A stretch of 64,000 bases of DNA from Halosimplex aquaticum (GTDB lineage Archaea; Halobacteriota; Halobacteria; Halobacteriales; Haloarculaceae). Shown piece by piece: positions 46,176 through 55,307 of the stretch. How positions within the stretch are numbered: position 1 is the stretch's first letter; every line of letters starts with the position of its first letter. Where the stretch lies: assembly GCF_028747785.1 (NCBI RefSeq), contig NZ_CP118158.1, positions 1,116,001 through 1,180,000 on the forward strand. The letters are read 5' to 3'. The notes under the pieces were generated by a model that made no database searches, was not told the DNA's origin, and was given only the letters and a program-made list of their open reading frames with translations. The translations under genes were made by a program, and so were the position numbers.

Positions 46176-48035
46176 ATGCGACTCCTGTTCATCCACTCGG
46201 ACCACCTGGAGTTCGAGGCGCGCGAACAGGCCGGCCCGGACGACCTCGCCGAGCGGGAGGGCGTCCCGATGGACGGCCGCATGGAGGAGTGCGTGACCGC
46301 CTTCATCAGCGTCGAGTCCGACGACGAGACCGACCTCGACGGCGTCGTCGCGAACGCGACGGCGGAGCTCCGGGACGTGACAGGACAACTCAACACGAAC
46401 CGAGTGGTGCTGTACCCCTACGCCCACCTCAGCGAGGACCTGGCGAACCCCGACGCCGCCAAGGAGGTCATGCGGGGGCTGGAGTCGGAACTCGAAGCGG
46501 ACGGCTACGAGGTCCTCCGCGCGCCGTTCGGCTGGTACAAGTCTTTCGAGGTGTCCTGCAAGGGCCACCCGCTCTCGGAGCTCTCCCGGCACGTCTCCGC
46601 CCACCGCGACGAGGGGACGGGCGAGGGGGACGAGGCCGGCGAACCGGACCGCGAGCCCAGCGAGTGGCTCGTGATGTGGCCCGACGGGTCGACGGAGGAC
46701 GCAGTTCCCGCGAAGGGCGAAGTGAACGGGGACATGCGGGCGTTCATCGAGGACGAGGTGGAGGACGTGACCGCCTCTCCGGGCGAGGAGCCGCCCCACG
46801 TCGAACTGATGCAAGAGAAGTCCCTCGTCGGCTACGACGACCTCTCGGACGTGGGCAACCTGCGGTGGTACCCCCGCGGGAAGCTCGTCCGCGACTCGCT
46901 GATGGAGTACGTCAACGACCTCGTCGTCGACTACGGCGGGATGCCCGTCGAGACGCCGATCATGTACGACCTGGGTGCTCGACCCATCGACGAGCACGCA
47001 GGCAAGTTCGGCGAGCGCCAGTACCGCTTCGAGTCGGGCGACCGCCGGATGATGCTCCGCTTCGCCGCCTGCTTCGGCCAGTTCTCGATCATGCGGGACA
47101 TGCACATCGCCGCGAGCGACCTCCCGCTGCGGATCTACGAGATGTCGACCTACTCGTTCCGCCGCGAGCAGAAGGGCGAGGTCACGGGACTGAAACGGCT
47201 GCGATCGTTCACGATGCCGGACATGCACACCGCGACGGCCGACATGGACGGTGCCCGTGACGAACTCATGCGCCAGGCGAAGCTCTCCCTGCGGACCAGC
47301 GACGACCTCGGACTGGACTACCAGCCCGCGTTGCGGATGACCCGCGAGTTCTACGACGACAACGAGGCGTGGGTCGCCGAGGTCGTCGCCGAACTCGACA
47401 AGCCCTCCCTCGTGGAGATCATCCCGGAGCGCCACCACTACTGGTCGGCGAAGATCGACTTCGCGGCCATCGACGGGCTCGGCCGCCCCATCGAGAACCC
47501 GACGGTCCAGATCGACGTCGAGAGCGCCGAGCGATTCGACATCACCTACACCGACGCCGAGGGGAGCCACCACCCGCCGATCCTCCACTACTCGCCCTCG
47601 GGCGGGATCGAACGCGTCGTCGCCGCCCTGCTGGAGGAGACGGCGACGATGGACACGCCGCGGTTCCCCACCTGGCTCTCGCCGACGCAGGTCCGCTTCA
47701 TCCCCGTCGGGGAGGAACACGTCGACTACTGCGACGAACTGGTCGACGACCTCGCCGCGGCCGACGTGCGCGCCGACGTGGACGACCGCTCGGAGACGGT
47801 GGGCAAGCGCATCGCTCGCGCCGAGACCGACTGGGTGCCGTACTACGTCGTCGTCGGCGACCGCGAGGTCGACAGCGGGAGCCTGGACGTCAACGTCCGC
47901 GCTGACGACGAGGAAGTCGAGATGACGCCCGAAGACCTCCGCGAGCGCGTCCGCGAGGAGACCGAGGGGCTCCCGCGGAAGAAGCGGTACCTCCCGAAAC
48001 ACGTCAGCGACCACCCGAGTTTCACCGGTCGCTGA
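46176..48035 (+). CDS. thrS: Threonyl-tRNA synthetase (archaeal type)
   Basis: A 619-residue class II synthetase. Residues 1-145 are the archaeal editing domain (MRLLFIHSDHLEFEAR, and SFEVSCKGHPLSELSR), a D-amino-acid deacylase-like fold that removes mischarged serine. The catalytic core has GMPVETPIMYDLG, the zinc ligand Cys in MLRFAACFGQF, motif 2 IYEMSTYSFRREQKGEVTGL, and motif 3 LHYSPSGGIERVVAAL. The C-terminal anticodon-binding domain follows from about residue 505. It attaches threonine to tRNA-Thr. Confidence 0.97.
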   Translation: MRLLFIHSDHLEFEAREQAGPDDLAEREGVPMDGRMEECVTAFISVESDDETDLDGVVANATAELRDVTGQLNTNRVVLYPYAHLSEDLANPDAAKEVMRGLESELEADGYEVLRAPFGWYKSFEVSCKGHPLSELSRHVSAHRDEGTGEGDEAGEPDREPSEWLVMWPDGSTEDAVPAKGEVNGDMRAFIEDEVEDVTASPGEEPPHVELMQEKSLVGYDDLSDVGNLRWYPRGKLVRDSLMEYVNDLVVDYGGMPVETPIMYDLGARPIDEHAGKFGERQYRFESGDRRMMLRFAACFGQFSIMRDMHIAASDLPLRIYEMSTYSFRREQKGEVTGLKRLRSFTMPDMHTATADMDGARDELMRQAKLSLRTSDDLGLDYQPALRMTREFYDDNEAWVAEVVAELDKPSLVEIIPERHHYWSAKIDFAAIDGLGRPIENPTVQIDVESAERFDITYTDAEGSHHPPILHYSPSGGIERVVAALLEETATMDTPRFPTWLSPTQVRFIPVGEEHVDYCDELVDDLAAADVRADVDDRSETVGKRIARAETDWVPYYVVVGDREVDSGSLDVNVRADDEEVEMTPEDLRERVREETEGLPRKKRYLPKHVSDHPSFTGR

Positions 48036-48091
48036 CGGCGGACGGCGCACCGCCGGTGTGAGGGCACCGGTCTGCGGACGGCCACCTACCA

Positions 48092-48099
48092 CTATTTAC
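48092..48099 (+). promoter_or_regulatory. TATA-like box of the UspA gene
   Basis: CTATTTAC is centred about 26 bases before the ATG at 48121. Confidence 0.5.
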
Positions 48100-48120
48100 C
48101 CGGGCACCCAACTCCCGCGC

Positions 48121-48555
48121 ATGTACGACGACATCCTGTTGCCGACGGACGGGAGCAAGGGGACGACCGAGACGGTAGACCACGCGATCTCGATCGCCCG
48201 GGACAACGACGCCACGGTACACGTGCTGTACGTCGTCGACAGCCGGCGCTACCGCGCGGCCGAGCCCGACACGAAAGACGAGATCGTCAAATCGCTGGAG
48301 GTCGAGGGCGAGCGGGCGATCGAGGACCTCCGGGTCGACCTCGAAGACGCCGGGCTGGTCGTCGAGACGGAGATGCGCGACGGCATCCCTCACCGCGAGA
48401 TAGTCGACTACGTCGGGGAAGCGGGGATCGACCTGGTGACGATGGGAACCCACGGGCGCACCGGCCGCGACCGCGTCCAGAACCTCGGGAGCGTCACCGA
48501 CCGCGTCCTCGAAGACGTGCACACACCGGTTCTCGTCGTCGATATCGGCGACTGA
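48121..48555 (+). CDS. Universal stress protein (UspA family)
   Basis: A 144-residue protein. It begins MYDDILLPTDGSKGTTETVD and carries the ATP-binding motif G-x2-G-x9-G-S in GTHGRTGRDRVQNLGSVTD near residues 104-122, followed by VLEDVHTPVLVVD. This is the ATP-binding UspA subgroup, which works as a dimer in the cytoplasm during stress. It stands alone after thrS with its own TATA-like box. Confidence 0.94.
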   Translation: MYDDILLPTDGSKGTTETVDHAISIARDNDATVHVLYVVDSRRYRAAEPDTKDEIVKSLEVEGERAIEDLRVDLEDAGLVVETEMRDGIPHREIVDYVGEAGIDLVTMGTHGRTGRDRVQNLGSVTDRVLEDVHTPVLVVDIGD

Positions 48556-48655
48556 GTGTCGGGCAGGGCCGCGGACTTCCCGCGGTCGTTCGACGGCGCG
48601 CTCGCCGTCGTGTCCGGCCAGAAGGTACTTACCGCGACTGTCGAAACGCCGACGT

Positions 48656-49954
48656 ATGTCCCCGCCCTCGACGCGACGCACCTTGCTTGCCACGCTCGCC
48701 GGCCTCGGTCTGGCGGGCTGTGCCGCCGACGAGAGAACCGACACGCCAACAGACCGGTCAGCGGGTGAGGGCCGCACGCCGGCGGACACACCGCACTGGA
48801 CCGAGCAATCTGCTACGCAGTCGCCGACGGACACGAACACTGCCTCGCCCACAGACACGGTCCGCGAACCGGCCACGCCCGACGCCGTCTCCTCGTCGTG
48901 GCCGATTCCCGGAGCCGACCAGGGGCAGACGAACTACGCCGCCGGGACCGCTGGACCGACGGCACCGATCGGCGAACTCTGGTCGGTCGAAGCCGACGAC
49001 GAGTTCAGTGCGCCGGTGGTCGCCGACGAGACGGTCTTCGTCGGAGGCAGCCAGGGAGGCGTGCACGCGTTCGACGCGCGGACCGGCGAGCGGCGCTGGG
49101 AGCAGTCCGTCGGTATCACGGCAGATCGGCCCAGCGTCCGCGACGGCCGGGTGTACGTCGAGGGCTACGAGGCGGTCGTCGCGCTCGACGCCGCGGACGG
49201 GACGGAACTGTGGCGGATCGAGACCGGCGACCTCGTCGGGTTTCTCGCCGCCGCTCACGGTCTCTACGTATCCGAACAGGCAGACGACGCGCTGGTGCGG
49301 CGGTCGCTGGCCGACGGGAGCGAGCACTGGCGGACTACCGTGGACGGCTCGTCGCCGGCGGGCCGGCTGATCGCCAGCGAGGAGTCGGTCTTCTTCAGTC
49401 ACCCGGAGACCTCCGGACCGTGGTCGGTCGCCGTCGCGGACGGCGAGACCGACCTCCCGGACGCCGAGCGACAGCCGACGCCGCTCCCCCACGACTCGCC
49501 GGTCCCGCAGTGCTACCGGGACGGACGGCTCTACGGCGCCCTCAACATCTTCGGCCAGGTCGCCGCCTTCGAGACGCCGGCTCCGCCGTTCGGGACGGCC
49601 TGGGACGACAAATTCCCCGCCGAGGGGACCGGGTTCCAGCTGGCCGTCGGCCCCGATTCGCTGTACGTCGTCACCGGGGGCGGCGAGGGACCGGTCCTGC
49701 GCGCGCTATCGGCGGCTGACGGCTCCGAGCGGTGGACCCACTCGATCGACGCGCCGGCTGGTCGGCCGGTCGTCGCCGAGGAGACGGTCCTCGTTCGGAC
49801 GGAGGAGACGCTGTTCTGTCTCGATCCCTCCGACGGGAGCGAACGCTGGACCCGCCCGGCCGATCGGGTCGGAACGACCCCCGTCGTCGCCGACGACCTC
49901 GTCTACACGAGCGCGGACGGAACGCTCCGGGCGTTCCGGTCAGTCGAAGCATAG
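48656..49954 (+). CDS. PQQ-propeller lipoprotein
   Basis: A 432-residue exported lipoprotein. The signal is STRRTLLATLAGLGLAGC with the lipobox Cys near residue 22. A Thr/Asp/Pro/Ser linker (about 23-80) leads to a PQQ-type propeller whose blades include AFDARTGERRWEQSVG, ALDAADGTELWRIETG, ALSAADGSERWTHS and CLDPSDGSERWTRP. It shares this layout with the lipoprotein at 37166-38497 but differs greatly in sequence. The role is likely surface scaffolding. Convergent with the UDG-like gene. Confidence 0.85.
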   Translation: MSPPSTRRTLLATLAGLGLAGCAADERTDTPTDRSAGEGRTPADTPHWTEQSATQSPTDTNTASPTDTVREPATPDAVSSSWPIPGADQGQTNYAAGTAGPTAPIGELWSVEADDEFSAPVVADETVFVGGSQGGVHAFDARTGERRWEQSVGITADRPSVRDGRVYVEGYEAVVALDAADGTELWRIETGDLVGFLAAAHGLYVSEQADDALVRRSLADGSEHWRTTVDGSSPAGRLIASEESVFFSHPETSGPWSVAVADGETDLPDAERQPTPLPHDSPVPQCYRDGRLYGALNIFGQVAAFETPAPPFGTAWDDKFPAEGTGFQLAVGPDSLYVVTGGGEGPVLRALSAADGSERWTHSIDAPAGRPVVAEETVLVRTEETLFCLDPSDGSERWTRPADRVGTTPVVADDLVYTSADGTLRAFRSVEA

Positions 49955-49977
49955 GCAACAGAGGCGATATCGGACAG

Positions 49978-50637
49978 CTATTCGCCGTCGTCGGGGCCGC
50001 GCCCGGTCTCCAGGCTACCCTGGCGGCCCTTGGTCTGGCGGTAGTCCGTCCCGAGCAGGTCGGCGAAGTGCTCCACGAACGCCTCGGTCTCCTCGGGCGA
50101 CTGGTCCTCGGGGTCGAGCATCGGCACGAGTTCGAACCCGCGGCCGCGCATGGTGGTCGCGTGTAACTCCTCGACGTCGAGGTCGTCCTCGCTCTTGGTG
50201 GTGTACTGGAAGGCGAGCGCCTCGATGGCCCGCTGGCCGACGGGGACGATGATCTCCGGGTTGATCATGCGGAGTTCGCTGGAGCGGTAGGCCTCGCAGT
50301 TGCGGACTTCCTCGTCGGTCGCCGGGCGGTCGGGGTGGCGACACCGGGTCACGTAGGTCAGGTAGACGTCGTCGGGCACCGGCTCTTCGGCGCCGGGGTC
50401 GCCCTCGACGAGGCCGACGCGGTCGAGGATTTCCCAGACGAGCGACTGGTCGCCGGCGAAGGGGACGCCCGTTTCGTCGGCGGCGGCGCTTGGCTGGTCG
50501 CCGACGACGACGAAGTCCGCGCCCACGTCGCCGTAGCCGTGGACGACCTGCTGGCGCGTCTCGACCAGTTCCGGGCAGTTCGTACACTCCTCGTCCATCC
50601 CGAACGGGTTGGCGAGTTCGTCCTGTCGTGCGTCCAT
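49978..50637 (-). CDS. Uracil-DNA glycosylase superfamily protein with altered motifs
   Basis: A 219-residue protein of the family 4-like UDG superfamily. Four cysteines at 18, 21, 99 and 114 match the iron-sulfur cluster ligands (CTNC, TRCRHP, RNCEAY). Motif 1, normally GEAPG..ED, reads GDQPSAAADETGVPFAG with Asp47 in the Glu position. The C-terminal HPSP motif is replaced by MLDPED, so the usual catalytic or leaving-group histidine is absent. It keeps the fold but may act on another lesion or be non-catalytic. It is followed by the convergent PQQ lipoprotein and preceded by aroC in the same direction, 37 bases away. Confidence 0.8.
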   Translation of the reverse strand: MDARQDELANPFGMDEECTNCPELVETRQQVVHGYGDVGADFVVVGDQPSAAADETGVPFAGDQSLVWEILDRVGLVEGDPGAEEPVPDDVYLTYVTRCRHPDRPATDEEVRNCEAYRSSELRMINPEIIVPVGQRAIEALAFQYTTKSEDDLDVEELHATTMRGRGFELVPMLDPEDQSPEETEAFVEHFADLLGTDYRQTKGRQGSLETGRGPDDGE

Positions 50638-50674
50638 TATGGGTGGTCCGGTCGCTGTAGTGGTTCCACGCCTA

Positions 50675-51901
50675 TCAGTCCTCGTCGACCATCTCGGTCA
50701 TCGTGTCCGCGTCGTCGGGGTCGTTCTGCGGACTCTCGGGGTGATACGCGGTGTCGTACTCGCCGGGGCGGCCGTCGAGGCGGTCGGGGTTGATGCGGCC
50801 GCCCAGGAGCATGAAGTCGAGAATCGTCACCCGGAGCATCGCTTCGAGGACGGGGACGGCCCGCGGCGGCAGGCTCGGGTCGTGGCGGCCGACGACCTTC
50901 GCCTCCTTCTTCTCGCCGGTCTCCCAGTCGACGGTGGTCTGGGTCTTCGGGATGGAGACGGGCGCGTGGAAGGTCACCTCGCCGTAGATCGGTTCGCCCG
51001 TCGTGATGCCGCCCTGCAGGCCGCCGTGGTCGTTGCCGACGGGGACGGGGTCGCCCTCCTCGCTGACGACGTCGTCGCGGGTGCCGTCGTCGAACTCCCA
51101 GTCCTCGTTGCGCTCGATGCCGCGGGTCTCCCGGGCCTCGCGACCCTGGCCGTACTCGACAGCGGTCGTCGCCGGCACCGAGAACATCGCCTGCCCGAGT
51201 CGAGCGGGGACGGAATCGAACCGCGGTGCGCCGAGCCCGCGGGGAACGCCGCGGCACTCGAAGTAGACGGAGCCGCCGATGGAGTCGCCTTCCTGCTGGT
51301 AGCGGTCGATGGCGTCGCGCATCTCCTCGGCTTTCTCGGGGTCGGCGCAGCGGACCTCGTTCTCCTCGGTGTGTTCGAGCATGTCCTCCCAGGTCACGTC
51401 GTCGGCGGTGATGTCGCCGATCTGGTTGACGTGGGCCTTGACCTGCACGTCGTGGTCGGACTGCTCTAAGACCTGCTTGGCGACGGCGCCCGCCGCCACC
51501 CAGTTCACGGTCTCCCGCGCCGACGAGCGGCCGCCCCCGCCCCAGTTGCGCGTCCCGAACTTCGCCGAGTAGGTGTAGTCGCCGTGGGAGGGCCGCGGCG
51601 CGGTGATGAAGGGCTCGTACTTGCCCGAGCGGGCGTCCTTGTTCTGGATGACCATGCCGATGGGCGTTCCGGTGGTGTACCCCTCCAGCGTGCCGGACTT
51701 GATGGACACCTCGTCGGGCTCGCCGCGGGAGGTGGTGATCATCGACTGGCCGGGCTTGCGGCGGTCGAGTTCCTCCTGGATCACGTCCTCGGAGATCTCG
51801 ACCCCCGCCGGACACCCGGACACTGTACAGCCCATCGCCTCCCCGTGGCTCTCGCCGAACGTCGTGAACCGGAAGAGACGCCCGAACTCGTTGCCGTTCA
51901 T
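50675..51901 (-). CDS. aroC: Chorismate synthase
   Basis: A 408-residue enzyme for the last step to chorismate, using reduced FMN. The start MNGNEFGRLFRFTTFGESHG and GCTVSGCPAGVEI are the conserved N-terminus. GDYTYSAKFGTRNWGGGGRSSARE and GNDHGGLQGGITTGEP cover the active site and FMN-binding regions. The ATG at 51901 is used; a GTG two codons upstream is possible. aroA lies 3.4 kb away, so the shikimate genes are scattered. Confidence 0.97.
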   Translation of the reverse strand: MNGNEFGRLFRFTTFGESHGEAMGCTVSGCPAGVEISEDVIQEELDRRKPGQSMITTSRGEPDEVSIKSGTLEGYTTGTPIGMVIQNKDARSGKYEPFITAPRPSHGDYTYSAKFGTRNWGGGGRSSARETVNWVAAGAVAKQVLEQSDHDVQVKAHVNQIGDITADDVTWEDMLEHTEENEVRCADPEKAEEMRDAIDRYQQEGDSIGGSVYFECRGVPRGLGAPRFDSVPARLGQAMFSVPATTAVEYGQGREARETRGIERNEDWEFDDGTRDDVVSEEGDPVPVGNDHGGLQGGITTGEPIYGEVTFHAPVSIPKTQTTVDWETGEKKEAKVVGRHDPSLPPRAVPVLEAMLRVTILDFMLLGGRINPDRLDGRPGEYDTAYHPESPQNDPDDADTMTEMVDED

Positions 51902-52065
51902 TACCACGGGGTCGGTGGGCCGGGCTTATAGTTCTGAAGATGTGGGCGGATGTGGCCGCGCCGCGCGCGGATCCGCGATTCCGGCGCCCGGCAACGCCGG
52001 CGTTCGGTCGTCGATCCGCGCCACCCGTAGGTATTTCACGACGCCGAGAGTCGGTTCGATGACAG

Positions 52066-52785
52066 ATGTCGACTGACCAGCGGATCGGGGCTGACGAGAG
52101 CGGCGTGCCCGGGTACGCCGCGCTCGCGGCGGGTGCGATGGTCCTGTGGGTCGTCGCGGAGATCGCGTTGCGGTGGGAACTGGTCGCGATCCTGGCCGAC
52201 CCGATCGGGAGTCCGCGGGGCGCCGACATGCTCCTCGTCGGGATCGGGTTCCCGCTCCTCGCGGGCGCCATCGCCTGGCTCGGCCGGCGCCGAGGGATCG
52301 AACCCGAAGACTGGGACTACGAGGTGTCGCTCCGGTCGGTCGCCGCCGGGGTCGGCGGCGTCGTCGCGTTCTTCGTCGCGCTCCTTGCCGTGGTCCTGAC
52401 GATCACCGCGATTCAGGGAATGCCCGATGCCGGTACCGCGACGCCCCCCGTCGAACCGGGCGCGGCGACGTGGGTGCTGGCCGCGCTCCTGATCGTCAAC
52501 GGGCTCGTCGTCCCGCTCGCCGAGGAACTCGCGTGGCGCGGCGTGATCCAGACCGCGCTGATGGACTCCTACGGCGTGCTCGCCGGAAGCGCCGTCGCCG
52601 CGACGGGATTCGTCCTGAAACACGTCGTCGTCGACGGCGGCGCCGACCCGATCAGGCTCGCGTCCCTCGTGATCCTCGCGGTGATATTCAGCGCGCTCCG
52701 GGCGCGATGGGGAACCGCCTCGAGCACCGTCGCTCACCTCGGTGCGAACCTGCTCGCGACGGGACTCGCCGTCGCGGCGCTGTGA
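52066..52785 (+). CDS. CPBP-family intramembrane metalloprotease
   Basis: A 239-residue membrane protein with about seven hydrophobic segments. The family active site is present: Glu153-Glu154 and Arg158 in AEELAWRG (motif EExxxR), and His in FVLKHVVVD. Relatives (CAAX protease and bacteriocin-processing enzymes, Abi family) cleave substrates within the membrane; the substrate here is not known. It converges on the pectinesterase gene. Confidence 0.9.
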   Translation: MSTDQRIGADESGVPGYAALAAGAMVLWVVAEIALRWELVAILADPIGSPRGADMLLVGIGFPLLAGAIAWLGRRRGIEPEDWDYEVSLRSVAAGVGGVVAFFVALLAVVLTITAIQGMPDAGTATPPVEPGAATWVLAALLIVNGLVVPLAEELAWRGVIQTALMDSYGVLAGSAVAATGFVLKHVVVDGGADPIRLASLVILAVIFSALRARWGTASSTVAHLGANLLATGLAVAAL

Positions 52786-52811
52786 CTGCTGGTTCGATTC
52801 CCCCGCGGGAG

Positions 52812-53756
52812 CTATTCGGCGACGATCTGGTACCAGTTCTGCGCGTACTCTCGGTCCCCTTCGCGTAGCAGGACGTTCTCGCGCGCGTACCGCTCGGCCT
52901 CCGACGGCGTCAGCTCCTCCGACCATGACACTCGCTCGTCCGCCTCTACCGCGCCCGGACCGCTGTTGTCGTACTCGACGTACGTCGCGGTCTCCTCGGC
53001 TTCGGGACGCGACCAGTTGTGCCACCCGGCGGGATGGATGTGGTCGCCCAGTTCCGAGCGGAGAACGGCGACGTGAGCGTGGTCCCGCCAGGGTCGACCG
53101 AGGTAGACTTCGGACACGTCCGGGTCGGCGGTCAGCGTACAGCCGTCGAGAACGTACCCGAATGGCTCCCGCTGCGGCGTCGAGGCCGCCGTGACGTAGG
53201 AGTCGGCCTTCGAGTGCACCTCGCAGTCCTCGAAGACGGCGGTGGCGGCCCCGAAGACGAAGTCGGTCGTGCCTTCGACGTAACAGTCGTCGAAGTACTG
53301 CCGCGATCCCTCGCCGGCGGCGTAGACCGTGTCCTGGGCGCCGAGGAACCGACAGTTCTCGAAGGCGGCGCGGTCGGCCTCGACGTGGAGCGCGACGGCC
53401 TGCCCGACGTCGGCACCGGCGGTGTTCCGCACGGTCAGGTCCCGCGCGGTGAAGTCGTTTCCGCTGACCTTCAGCGTATACGTGAAGAACGTGCTGTTGC
53501 GGCCTCGATCGATCTCGTCGAAGTGGTCGTCGTAGGTGACGATCGTGTTCTCCACGCTCTCGCCGACCAGGTCGACCCTCGTGTTCCAGGCGTGGACTTT
53601 CACCTTCTCGTCGTACACGCCGTCAGCCACGAAGATCGAGACCCGGTCCGGCGGGAACGACTTCGCGTCGTCGATCGCCGCCTGTAGCCGCTCGTAGTCG
53701 CCGCTCCCGTCCGCGGCGACGACGTAGTCGCAGTCCTCGCGTGCTCCCGGAGCCAT
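52812..53756 (-). CDS. Pectinesterase family protein (CE8)
   Basis: A 314-residue carbohydrate esterase that should demethylate pectin. The beta-helix signatures are in order: DGSGDYERLQAAID at the N-terminus, the GQAVALHVEADRAAFENC segment with its Gln, the catalytic Asp in LGAQDTVYA, the second Asp in GTTDFVFG, and the Arg-Trp of YLGRPWRDHA. No signal peptide or Tat motif is present at the ATG (53756), so it looks cytoplasmic, which is unusual for the family. A longer frame upstream exists but has no signal sequence either. It is divergent from msrA, 136 bases apart. Confidence 0.92.
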   Translation of the reverse strand: MAPGAREDCDYVVAADGSGDYERLQAAIDDAKSFPPDRVSIFVADGVYDEKVKVHAWNTRVDLVGESVENTIVTYDDHFDEIDRGRNSTFFTYTLKVSGNDFTARDLTVRNTAGADVGQAVALHVEADRAAFENCRFLGAQDTVYAAGEGSRQYFDDCYVEGTTDFVFGAATAVFEDCEVHSKADSYVTAASTPQREPFGYVLDGCTLTADPDVSEVYLGRPWRDHAHVAVLRSELGDHIHPAGWHNWSRPEAEETATYVEYDNSGPGAVEADERVSWSEELTPSEAERYARENVLLREGDREYAQNWYQIVAE

Positions 53757-53871
53757 CGATACCCTACTACGTTCCCCGCCCGCCCGTATACTCTTCGGCT
53801 CCGCGTTCTCGCGCGGCAGACCGACGTGACCGGAACGGGTCGCGCTCTCGTCCGCCGCTGGGTTCAAACGG

Positions 53872-53890
53872 CTCGGTCACTAACACCGAG
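53872..53890. promoter_or_regulatory. Inverted repeat at the msrA start
   Basis: CTCGGT and ACCGAG are exact inverted copies, 7 bases apart, and end two bases before the msrA ATG at 53893. A TATA-like GTTCAAAC lies at about 53862-53869. The repeat covers the predicted transcription start and could be an operator or a leader hairpin. Confidence 0.45.
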
Positions 53891-53892
53891 TA

Positions 53893-54453
53893 ATGACAGA
53901 GACAGCGAAAGCGACGCTCGCGGGCGGGTGCTTCTGGTGCATCGAAGCGGCGTTCGAGGAACTCGACGGCGTCGAGGAGGTGACCTCGGGGTACGCCGGC
54001 GGACACACGGAGAACCCGACCTATCGGCAGGTCTGCTCCGGTTCGACGGGCCACGCCGAGGTCGTCCAGGTCGAGTACGACCCCGACGTCATCGCGTACG
54101 AGGACCTGCTGGAGGTGTTCTTCCGGATCCACGACCCGACGACGGAAGACAGGCAGGGGCCCGACGTGGGGTCGCAGTACCGCTCGGCGGTCTACTACCA
54201 CGACGACGAGCAGAAGGATATCGTCGAGCGGTTCGTCCACAACCTCCAGCAGGGCGGCGAGTTCGACAGCTACGAGAACGACGAGATCGTCACCGAGATC
54301 GAACCGCTGGAGGAGTTCTGGGTCGCCGAGGAGAAACACCAGGACTACTACGACAAGAACCCGAACGACCGCTACTGCCAGTTCCACGCCGAACCGAAGG
54401 TCAAGAAGGTGCGCGAGCAGTTCGCCTCGAAGGCGGCGCAGTCGGACGACTGA
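53893..54453 (+). CDS. msrA: Peptide methionine-(S)-S-oxide reductase
   Basis: A 186-residue MsrA. The catalytic Cys13 is in GGCFWC, followed by GYAGGHTENPTY, the SGSTGHAEVVQVEYDP segment and DVGSQYRSAVYY. It reduces the S-form of oxidised methionine in proteins. C-terminal resolving cysteine: C near 162 in RYCQFH. It complements the manganese catalase and UspA as a stress gene but is not linked to them. An inverted repeat sits at its start. Confidence 0.95.
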   Translation: MTETAKATLAGGCFWCIEAAFEELDGVEEVTSGYAGGHTENPTYRQVCSGSTGHAEVVQVEYDPDVIAYEDLLEVFFRIHDPTTEDRQGPDVGSQYRSAVYYHDDEQKDIVERFVHNLQQGGEFDSYENDEIVTEIEPLEEFWVAEEKHQDYYDKNPNDRYCQFHAEPKVKKVREQFASKAAQSDD

Positions 54454-54478
54454 CTGGTTCGCCGATTTCACTCGCGAA

Positions 54479-54487
54479 GATATATCA
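54479..54487 (+). promoter_or_regulatory. TATA-like box of the DUF2071 gene
   Basis: GATATATCA is centred about 28 bases before the ATG at 54511. Confidence 0.6.
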
Positions 54488-54510
54488 GTCGTCCGAGCGA
54501 ATCGCCGGGT

Positions 54511-55293
54511 ATGGTACGGCTCCCGTCGCTGCGCGGCGTCATCGACCGGCGCATTCTCGTCAACTTCCGGATCGAAGCGGACGCGCTGGACGCCGTCCTC
54601 CCGGACCCGTTCGAACCGCGGACGGTCGACGGCTACGCCATCGGCGGTATCTGTCTGCTCCGGCTGACCGACGTTCGGCCGCGAGGGTTGCCGGCGTTCG
54701 TCGGGACGCGGTCGGAGAACGCGGCTCACCGCGTCGGCGTCGAGTGGGCGGACGACGGTAAGCGAGAGTCCGGTGTGTACGTCCCCCGACGTGACTCCTC
54801 GTCTCGACTCACCGCAGCCGTCGGCCGGCGGTCGTTCGGCGAGTACTACCGGGCCGACTTCGACGTGGACGAGCGCGACGGCCGCTACGCCGTGTCGATG
54901 CGGAGCCGCGACGGCGAGACCCGGATGTCCGTGACGGCCAGCGTAGCCGACGGGATCCCCGCCGACAGCGTCTTCGACTCCGTCGAGGAGGCGTCGGCGT
55001 ACCACCGGCGGGGTGCGGTCGGCTACTCGCCCGCGGCCGGCGGGGCGGGCGACCGCTTCGACGGGGTGGAACTCGCGACCGACGAGTGGCGGGTGACGCC
55101 GCTGTCTGTCGAGGACGTGAGCGCGAGTTTCTTCGAGGACGAGCGGCGGTTCCCGGCCGACGCGGTGACGTTCGACAACGCGCTACTGATGCGGGACATC
55201 GGTCACGAGTGGCGCGATGTGGGGTCGATCTGTCCGGAACCGGAGGCCGCCGCGGACGGGTCGTCGGCGGCGACAGCGCAGTCGACGGTCTGA
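54511..55293 (+). CDS. DUF2071 (acetoacetate decarboxylase-like) protein
   Basis: A 260-residue protein. The family pattern starts with RRILVNFRIEADALDAVLPDPFEP, then GGICLLRLTDVRPRGLP, and later YYRADFDVDERDG. The fold is related to acetoacetate decarboxylase but the Schiff-base lysine is not evident, and no activity is known for DUF2071 proteins. The C-terminal 20 residues are Ala/Ser/Thr-rich. It has its own TATA-like box and converges on aroA. Confidence 0.8.
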   Translation: MVRLPSLRGVIDRRILVNFRIEADALDAVLPDPFEPRTVDGYAIGGICLLRLTDVRPRGLPAFVGTRSENAAHRVGVEWADDGKRESGVYVPRRDSSSRLTAAVGRRSFGEYYRADFDVDERDGRYAVSMRSRDGETRMSVTASVADGIPADSVFDSVEEASAYHRRGAVGYSPAAGGAGDRFDGVELATDEWRVTPLSVEDVSASFFEDERRFPADAVTFDNALLMRDIGHEWRDVGSICPEPEAAADGSSAATAQSTV

Positions 55294-55307
55294 GCCGGTC
55301 GCCGGTC

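Noticed and set aside
52785..52815. GGTTCGATTCC resembling a tRNA T-loop
   Set aside because: The flanks do not pair as a T-stem and the upstream bases encode the end of the CPBP protease.
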